This document shows, one piece after another, positions 57,405-64,000 of a stretch of DNA of 64,000 nt. The position numbers and the translations under genes were made by a program. Where the stretch lies: positions 2,728,001 through 2,792,000 of the forward strand of contig JBANAY010000004.1 in the NCBI GenBank assembly GCA_037952775.1. Direction: 5' to 3'. This DNA is from Clonostachys chloroleuca. Lineage: Eukaryota; Ascomycota; Sordariomycetes; Hypocreales; Bionectriaceae. The first letter of the stretch is position 1. Each line of letters starts with the position of its first letter. The notes under the pieces were generated by a model. It was not told the origin of the DNA and made no database searches. It saw only the letters and a list, made by a program, of their open reading frames with translations.

Positions 57405-58707
57405 TCAGGTCTCGCCAAAGACGAAAACCCCCTTACCCTTTCTGAATCCCTGGAGTCCTCCTTGTACGGCATCACGAAGGGCGGACTCCTCGGTGTCCCA
57501 ATCCCACTTGACTTCATCGACAGGTACGTCTTGGAACTTCCCAGCGCGGATCAGGCTCAGAATGTCATTAATCATGTGTTTTCTGCCCTCGACATCCTTC
57601 TCGTTCCACTTGGACAGCCAGAAGCCGAGGAACCGGATATCCTTGAAGATCAAGAGACCAACAGGTAGAGCAACAGGCTGCTTAGCCATGCCACCGTACG
57701 TGACCATGGTAGCGCCCTCGCCCAGGGAGCGGGCGATGGCGGTCGCGGACTTGCCGCCGACGCAGTTGAGGCCGAGGCCGATCTGCTCGCGGCCCTGGCG
57801 GGTGATCTCGGCCAGTCGGTCCCTCCACTCGCGCGACATGAACTGCGACTCGGTGACGATGACGTCGGCGCCTAGGTCCTCGAGCTCGCGCCTCAGCGCG
57901 GCGGTGGCCTCCTCGGTCTCGCGCTCGCGGACGACGTTGATGCTGCGCAGGCCCCAGAGCTTGCCGAACTGGATCGCGGCGCGGCCAACGCCCGAGTTGG
58001 CGCCGTTCTGGATGAACCACTCCCCACTGCCGACCTCGAGGGGACGCATGCCCAGTCCCGCCTTGACGCCGGCATTGGGGCCGTAGTGGCGCAGGATGCG
58101 ATACGCCGTGCACGGGTTGACGCTGACGGTGGCGACCTGCAGCGGGGAGAGGCCGGCCTTGTCGACCTTGATGAACTTTGAGGCCTCTGCCACCGCGTGG
58201 GTCCTCCAGGTGCCGAACTGGGAGATGGCGGGGATGACCCAGTCGCCCTTGGCGAAGTCGGGCGAGGAGGAGGAGAGGACCTCGAAGACGCCCTCATTTC
58301 CGGGGGTGGCCGATGGTTCGGAAGTTCCAATGAGGGAGGTGAAGGGTGGTTTGGCGCCATAGGTGCCTTGGACGGTGTTGATGTCTGCCGGGTTAATGGG
58401 GGCGGCGAGGGAGCGGACGAGGACTGAGGAGGCCGGGAGGCTGGGGGAGATGGAGTGAGAGTGAAGACTATAGGTGGGTCAGCATTGAATGGCCATGGAA
58501 AGAATGAAGCTTGCGAGCGTCAATTGGATATCCCGTTCCTTACCTTAGGACGTCGGCGGGCTCGCCTGGCTTGGAGAAAACCAGGGCTTTGGCCTGGGTG
58601 TAGCCGTAGGGACCAGATTTGCGCCGAACGGCGAGGGATGGAACACGCAACGCCCTTGCGACGGGGCGGCCGAGGCCGGCAGCTAGAAGTCTCTGTGAGC
58701 TCGCCAT
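57405..58707 (-). CDS. etr1: Mitochondrial trans-2-enoyl-ACP/CoA reductase (Etr1/MECR-like)
   Basis: Exons 58707-58544 and 58467-57405 on the minus strand (76-nt intron) encode 408 aa. The first 35 residues are Arg/Ala/Leu-rich without acids, a mitochondrial targeting peptide. The MDR fold follows: AKALVFSKPGEPADVL, LAAPINPADINTVQGTYG with the catalytic Tyr, GNEGVFEVL, and the NADPH-binding segment WFIQNGANSGVGRAAIQFGK. ADVIVTESQF and LNCVGGKSATAIAR continue the Rossmann fold. This reductase carries out the last step of mitochondrial type II fatty-acid synthesis, needed for lipoic acid and respiration. Length is normal. The third-codon GC is high in the middle of exon 2 compared with vps34. 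Confidence 0.94.
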
Positions 58708-59087
58708 GGTGAGATTGGCGCAATCGCAGAGCAATTGAACTTGGTGGAAGGAAGGAAAAGTAGACGGGAATGGCTTGCGGTGAGGTCTCAAGCTCGGCTC
58801 GGCAGCACGGGTATTATCGCGGGGCGTGGGGCTCTATCAGCTAAAGCAGACAGTAGCTCATCATGACGTGCACTAACCGCCCGCACTGATACTCAATGGT
58901 TTGCGCTCTATTTGGAACCATGGCGTCATTGGCCTCGATGAAGCCTTTATTGATTCCTGTGATTGAATCCGAGTCTGTTTACCCTAATCGACGCCTGTTT
59001 GTTGTACACATATGTGCTTAGAAGGTACTCCGACCATGTAAGCTATTGCCCACAAATGGAGTAACCACCTGCGGCTCTGTCAAGGTG
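58708..59087. other. Promoter region of etr1 and 3' flank of the next minus-strand gene
   Basis: 380 bp; no gene or clear motif seen. Confidence 0.55.
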
Positions 59088-59725
59088 TCACTGTTTGAGG
59101 GCATAGAGATATGCAGCCACATGCGCCGCAAATATGCCATCGGCTACCAGCTGGTCCGCAGATTCGACTATCCATGTCTGGCAGTCTCTCTGTATAATAG
59201 CCTTCCCCGGCTGGACCTAGTGAATAATTAGCCCAACAATCTTGATAGTTGGGAAGGAAAGACTCTGACAGCATCGTCAACTGTATTCATTGATTTCCCG
59301 GGAGCTGGGACCTTGTATACGCTATCTTCGAAGCCACACACGGGTTTGCTTTCTATCACCGGTACGCCGTCGTTGAACATTTGGCGTGAATCAAAATACT
59401 TGCCATCAACCCATTGGAGGGCTATTCTTTTTGATGGAATATCGACAGTGTCGCGCAAATCATGGCTACGCTTCGACTCGAGCTGGAACCCATTTCTCAC
59501 ATCGCCTGTTGCGTGAACCTTGACACCAATCTCAGGATCAGTATGCGAGCGCACAAAGTACGCCCAATGGTCTTTGAATGGATGGCCATTGTATACGGCT
59601 AGCTCGATCAAATAGGCACCCTGCGGCCCGGATTGGGGAACTGGTGGTGGCTTCGGCAGACGGATGTGGAGCTGATTGAAGACGGGTGGAGGAGGAACTG
59701 GAGGAGGTGCAGGGAAATGAGACAT
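59088..59725 (-). CDS. Small uncharacterised fungal protein
   Basis: Two exons on the minus strand, 59725-59270 and 59216-59088, encode 194 aa. The N-terminus is Pro-rich (MSHFPAPPPVPPPPVFNQLH). The body has alternating beta-like segments with AYLIELAVYNGHPFKDHWAY and GVKVHATGDVRNGF. Exon 2 gives a helix-rich end, CQTWIVESADQLVADGIF. The 53-nt intron has a good GCTAAT branch and CACTAG acceptor, but its donor, GTCAGA, is off consensus. Without splicing the frame would end 13 codons later. A fungal family with WIVE and VADGIF near the C-terminus is familiar, but I know no function. It is transcribed in tandem with etr1. Confidence 0.7.
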
Positions 59726-61762
59726 GGCGGGGGAGGTGAGAAGACGGGTGGCGTTGAAATAGGTTCCGGTGTTTCAATATCATCAAGAGGAAGATAAGCT
59801 TGGCTAGAGAATGCGTGTTGGGGTCAGATTAGGCCAACAGCCAAGGTAGTCCTGCTTGTCCAAGGAGTGGGCTTCGGGCAACTGCCGCTCAGAAATTACA
59901 GCTAGAGGGGATTCGCGCTGTGCCGCAGGATCGCCAGGTACTTGCCCCGCGGTCTTGGTTGGCTGCCTCTGCTCCTATTTTAGCACAAGTCACATTGCAT
60001 GACATGTCGTTACTTTTTCCAGCCCCAGCCCGGATGAGACAGATGATCGATAATGGCACATGGATATTGCTCTTTTAGCGACCAAATATCTTCACAGGTG
60101 TCACCTAGGCTCAGACTATGTCTGCTCCGTGCGTGCCGAAGAGTTGTTGGCAGGATACTCTGCGGATGGAGATTAACGAGTCCTAAGTTAGGTGCTATCT
60201 ATTGGTGACCCCGCAGCTGTTGTGCTAATTATGGGCATAATGGTAGTTCGGCACTGAATGCAATGGCATGCTGTGTTGGGCGGTGCGGTGCAAATATTGG
60301 AACTCCAAGGCTTGAAGAGGGAAGAGGATGTGCACAGCCACGACAATGCAGCGATGTCTCGTCTCGTTGGCGTGACACTTCTTAGCAGTAATAAAACGAG
60401 CTAGGATGTTATTTGCGGCTTCTCAAACCCAGTGCGCTATGGATTTGAGTTCACGTACCTGTCGCGAAATGCACACGGGTCGATGGAGCGTGGAGGTCTT
60501 ACTAAGATGCTGCATACGAGACTGGAGACTAAAGCTGGGGGACGGACTACTCGGCCCGCGCAAGTAACACGCGGCTTGTCAGAGCCAAGGCCAATGAGCG
60601 TCCCGTGCCTTGTTCCAGCTCCAAGAAGATGTAACCCGTCGACTTCAGGTTGCGCATGTCACAGCGCGCATTCTCAGGTCTCGGGAGAACCTGCCACATC
60701 CATGGAAGGATGGCTGCCCGAGCAGACGCTGGCAGGTGCACACCAGGCTGGACCGGCTGCTTGCTTATTATTAGTGCATTCAGGGCAGGTGGGCATGGAC
60801 ACAACGTGTGTGGTGGCTCCCGGCTGGACCCTGAAATGCCCATGTACTAATTCGTACTGTCCACGTACCAATTCGTGCTAGGTACGAGCCTTTACAGCCC
60901 AACTCAGGGGGAACCTTGTCTCGGCCCTTTCAAACCCAAACCCCGTCTCCACAGCCAGTTTGTTGTTTCTCTCTCCAACCTCAGAAGACAAATTGCACCA
61001 GGCTCTTCATCTTGGAATGAATTGAGATACCATCGCAGCGTCTTTGATTCTGGTATGACATGAGCAGCCGCCCCTCACCTCCCCCCAATCATACACTTCC
61101 ACCACCGTCCCATTGGAGACATCCGTCCTCCAGCCTGCCACCGCCCTCACGCACGCGCAGCACAAATTATTAATCCTTCTGCAGAGGCTGAGCTTTGGCC
61201 CCTTCTCCTCCGCGCGGCAGCCGTGCTACCATATCCCGACCTGCCAAGGCGTGCCATTGGTCATCACCCCAGTCTAGCATTCAACCAGGATCATTCATAA
61301 TCATATCCATCAAAGAATCACCACGCTCAAAAGCAAAACACCCCCGAGTACCTAAAGAGGTACTACCTGGCGAGCCTACTCCCCTAAGAATACGCACCAG
61401 TTTACTTTAGGCTGCCTGCCTCCACGCCACCAACATCCCTGGCTGCGACCTGCTGGGCCCTCCCGCAAGCCATTCAACCGTTGTGTCCAGGTCCAAGCTC
61501 CAGTTTTCCATTGTCTGGCCATTATTCATTCTCCTTTCCCTCCGCACTCCATGCTCTTTTCTACCCTGGCGGGGAGATTCAATATCATCAGCATTGAACG
61601 TGTCTGAATATTGCCAACGCGAAATTGGATTCTCAATCCATTACCGTCACTCTACCGGAACCTGTGGACCCCCTGAATGAAGCCAAGCTCGCGCTGTTCC
61701 CCTGACGATAATTCTTCAACTCTCCATATTCAAGGACTTTTTGCGCAATCCAGGCAATCACC
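59726..61762. promoter_or_regulatory. Divergent intergenic region between two unknown genes
   Basis: 2 kb without a supported gene. A 149-codon frame at 60432-60881 is Cys-rich at its end but has no start context, splice logic or domain support. From about 60940 the plus strand is CT-rich, suggesting a long leader for the downstream gene. Confidence 0.5.
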
Positions 61763-62434
61763 ATGCCGTCAACTGTTGCCGCCAATGCGACGAGTGGCTC
61801 GCGCTTTGAGCTGCCTGCGCTGAACCTCAACTTTGGTAGTATCACCGACGGAACCGATATTCCACCACCCCCCGACTCCCCTGTCGAGAAAGAGAAGCCA
61901 GTCCTGCCCGAGACACCGAAAAAGAAAGCTGTTCCTGAGACCAGCGCCAAAACCGAGGAGGACAAGACGGTAAAGAAGCCAGAGGAAACACCCAAGGCAA
62001 TAAATGGTAATTCTGCCGGAATGAAGAGACCCGCAGATGCACCCCCAAGCCCGTCGTCGGCCTCTTACCGCGCGGGCAGCATCCGTCGGATGTTTAGTAG
62101 GACAAAGTTGAATAACAGTTATGCAGAGGGTCACTTGGCGTCCAACGGCGGTGTTGCTGCTTCCATCGACGGCAGCCGGCCGGCAAGCCGAAGTGGTAAT
62201 TCTATCCTGGACGAACGAAAGTCGAAGCGCGCCAGCGGATGGTTCAAGAGACTGAGGGGAGGAGAATCCAAGAGAAGCAGCTTGGTCTTGTCTCAAGAAT
62301 CAACGGCGTCTACGACAACAATCCCGGCTACGAACAAGCCATCAGGCCCACCCCCGCCCATGATTCCTGAACTTAAAGAGTTCAACAAGGACGAGGGTAG
62401 CCTCGGCAACGACCTCTTCAAGAATATCAAATAA
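61763..62434 (+). CDS. Basic, Ser/Pro-rich uncharacterised protein
   Basis: Single-exon frame of 223 aa. The N-terminal part is acidic/Pro-rich with PPPPDSPVEKEKPVLPETPK. A central conserved-looking block has SSASYRAGSIRRMFSRTKLN, followed by a Lys/Arg-rich segment ERKSKRASGWFKRLRGGESK. The C-terminus has PPPPMIPELKEFNKDEGSLG and ends in DLFKNIK. The amphipathic basic WFKRLR segment could contact membranes or nucleic acid. Similar small proteins occur in Pezizomycotina, but I know of no function. A 7-unit TTTTC repeat begins 23 nt after the stop codon. Confidence 0.65.
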   Translation: MPSTVAANATSGSRFELPALNLNFGSITDGTDIPPPPDSPVEKEKPVLPETPKKKAVPETSAKTEEDKTVKKPEETPKAINGNSAGMKRPADAPPSPSSASYRAGSIRRMFSRTKLNNSYAEGHLASNGGVAASIDGSRPASRSGNSILDERKSKRASGWFKRLRGGESKRSSLVLSQESTASTTTIPATNKPSGPPPPMIPELKEFNKDEGSLGNDLFKNIK

Positions 62435-63244
62435 TACCTCGAGACCGAGCGAAGCTTTTTCTTTTCTTTTCTTTTCTTTTCTTTTCTTTTCACACGCACC
62501 GACCAAACACGAGACGGACGACTCCTGTATATCCAAGAATCCCGTCCAGCTTTTCTTTGCTTACCCTTGTTTTTTTTTTTTATGTTTGAATGAGCGATGA
62601 AGAGGTTATTACCACTGAACTGCGATTGGGGTTGGCATCCCCTCTTTATTATTATTATCAACTCGATTGATTTTTTTTTGTTCGAAGGAACGTACCTGAA
62701 CGACGTCTTATATGTCATTGGCGAGTCCTATATAAGGAGAGGGTGAGGGATAGAAGGGGAAGGGAGGGCTGGAGGAGGCAAGACCGAGATACCCAGCCCC
62801 GTTCAGGCTTCAATTTATCTGGCATATGATATTATGCCTGAAGCTCTTGCGGCAGCGTGTTTGAATAATATCGACAGCACCAGTCCTTTGTCAGCATTTG
62901 CTTTTTTGAATAATCACTCAATAGTATTCTTACAGCCCAAAAATGGGAGTGTGCCTGGTTTGTAAGGGGGCACAGGAAGGATTGGCATCAGATCGAGAAT
63001 ATCATTAATTTCACGCTTTTCGCGCATCCTTCCTTACTTGTCCATTTAAACGAACTTGAAGTGAGATACCTAATTTCATCACCAAGGAAGTTGTTGAAGT
63101 GGCGAAAGAGTGATAGTCGTTTCGGTCCGAGCCGGTTTTCGATAAGTATAGACTAGTTTCTCAACTTAACTCTGGGCAGGAATGGAAATGGCATATTTCC
63201 CGAGAACACGCATCGATATTATCCTGGGAGGAGCTTCATATATA
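62435..63244. other. Convergent 3' region between two genes
   Basis: 810 bp with a TTTTC microsatellite and T-rich tracts at 62571-62581 and 62671-62680. No gene seen. Confidence 0.55.
62457..62491 (+). repeat. Microsatellite of seven TTTTC units
   Basis: Seven consecutive TTTTC units (35 nt) in the 3' UTR of the preceding gene. Likely variable in length among strains. Confidence 0.9.
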
Positions 63245-64000
63245 TTATACTTGCAGGCCGTTGTCCCTCAAATCATTCACTAACTTCTTCCCAGCCTCAA
63301 CATAGCCCACAAGAGAGGCCCCTGAGCCGGCTGGAGGCTCCATAAAGAACTCGGGGATCACTCGAGTTACGCCCCCTTTTGTGCATTCAAGAATAGTGCC
63401 ATTTCCGAATTCCTCCTTGACTACCAACTGGTACATGACCTCGGCGATCTCACGGGGCTCAGCCATCTCGTCAACTTGGCCCCTCATGCCAGACTTGGTC
63501 GGGTCTTCCATCAGCAGAGGTGTCTGTATCGAAACTCAATCAGCACAAAAGGGGGCGCTCCTGAGAATGGGTTTCGGCAAAACTTACCCGGACAGCGCCA
63601 GGAGCAACACAGCCGGTGCGGATACCAACGCTGTCCCTCAGGGCTCCGAGAGAACGGACAAATCCGTGCAGGCCGTGCTTCGTGGCAAAGTAGAGGGGGG
63701 TGTTGATGCCGGATGTGTAGCCCGCGATGCTGCCGATGAAGACGATGCTCCCGCTCAGCTTGTTTCGGGTCCAGTGGCCAATGGCGAGCTGGCTCAGCCG
63801 GGCTGGGTGAGTCAGGTTCACGTCGATGATGGCATAGTGGCCTGGGGCGCCGTCGGCGGCATCTCGAGACTGGGAGTTGGGGTTGGTGGCCGTCTTGGGC
63901 GGCTCCCAGAAGCTGGCCCACTTGGGTTCGAAGAGACCTGCTCCCGGGACGACGATGTCGACGGAGGGGAAGCTCTCGACGGCCTTGGTCCAGAGGGCAC
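63245..64000 (-). CDS. Short-chain dehydrogenase/reductase, N-terminus beyond the window
   Basis: Partial gene on the minus strand, open at the window end (64000), with exons 64000-63588 and 63523-63245 and a 64-nt intron (GTAAGT donor, TACAG acceptor). Seen: DIVVPGAGLFEP in the place of the SDR NNAG motif, GSIVFIGSIAGY with the catalytic Ser, YFATKHG giving the YxxxK pair, and CVAPGAVRTPLL. The Gly-rich coenzyme motif lies outside the window. The arrangement resembles 15-hydroxyprostaglandin-dehydrogenase-like fungal SDRs of about 300 aa. NAD(P)-dependent oxidoreduction of an unknown alcohol or ketone is expected. The C-terminus ends in LRDNGLQV. Confidence 0.85.

Noticed and set aside
57283..58086. 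267-codon plus-strand frame opposite etr1
   Set aside because: Complement of the high-GC enoyl reductase exon; no domain.
60432..60881. 149-codon frame with a Cys-rich end
   Set aside because: Considered as a small secreted protein but there is no signal peptide and no splice or homology support.

Overview
The window is nuclear DNA from a filamentous ascomycete (Pezizomycotina, most likely a Sordariomycete). The evidence is short spliceosomal introns (44-134 nt in most genes) with GTRNGT-like donors and CTAAC/CTGAC-type branch sites, pyrimidine-rich leaders, and a set of recognisable fungal genes: a MedA-type developmental regulator, a Pal1 morphology protein, a Rom2-type RhoGEF with DEP/DH/PH/CNH order, and a fungal V-ATPase c' subunit. 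I saw no transposon, CRISPR array, rRNA or convincing tRNA.

Layout. 1-5467: long leader and gene of a MedA-family regulator (+). 7111-9291: proline-rich protein of unknown role with three frame breaks (+). 9.3-13.8 kb: long gap. 13803-15285: casein kinase I (+). 17530-19033: tail-anchored inositol polyphosphate 5-phosphatase (+), convergent with a PKA catalytic subunit at 19753-21089 (-). The kinase is divergent from a GRAM/TBC/EF-hand Rab GAP at 22898-26330 (+). 29122-31294: Pal1 (+). 32357-33873: divergent RecA/Rad51-like protein (+), convergent with Rom2 at 34498-38333 (-). 40823-41640: V-ATPase c' subunit (+), convergent with a small unknown protein at 42343-43228 (-). 43.2-52.8 kb is more accessory in character: a ZZ zinc-finger gene with broken frames, nse4, and an orphan membrane protein. 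52821-53709: DUF4336 metallo-beta-lactamase-like protein (+). 54146-57067: Vps34 PI 3-kinase (+), convergent with mitochondrial enoyl reductase Etr1 at 57405-58707 (-), then a small unknown gene (-), a basic/proline-rich unknown gene (+), and an SDR gene (-) cut by the window end.

The genes are mostly housekeeping and signalling. Several concern phosphoinositides and membrane traffic (5-phosphatase, Vps34, Rab GAP, V-ATPase) or polarity and development (Rom2, Pal1, CK1, PKA, MedA), but nothing here indicates a cluster with a shared pathway. Spliced models were built by hand from reading-frame continuity and splice signals.

The main observations worth a second look are: an internal duplication in the MedA-type protein with an unusually long intron between the copies; a RecA-fold protein whose Walker A and B residues appear lost; tandem branch-site/acceptor units at the last CK1 intron; and a repeated pattern of one-base losses, mostly in C or G runs, across three genes, which looks more like a base-calling problem than biology. 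I did not find a convincing new multi-gene system.
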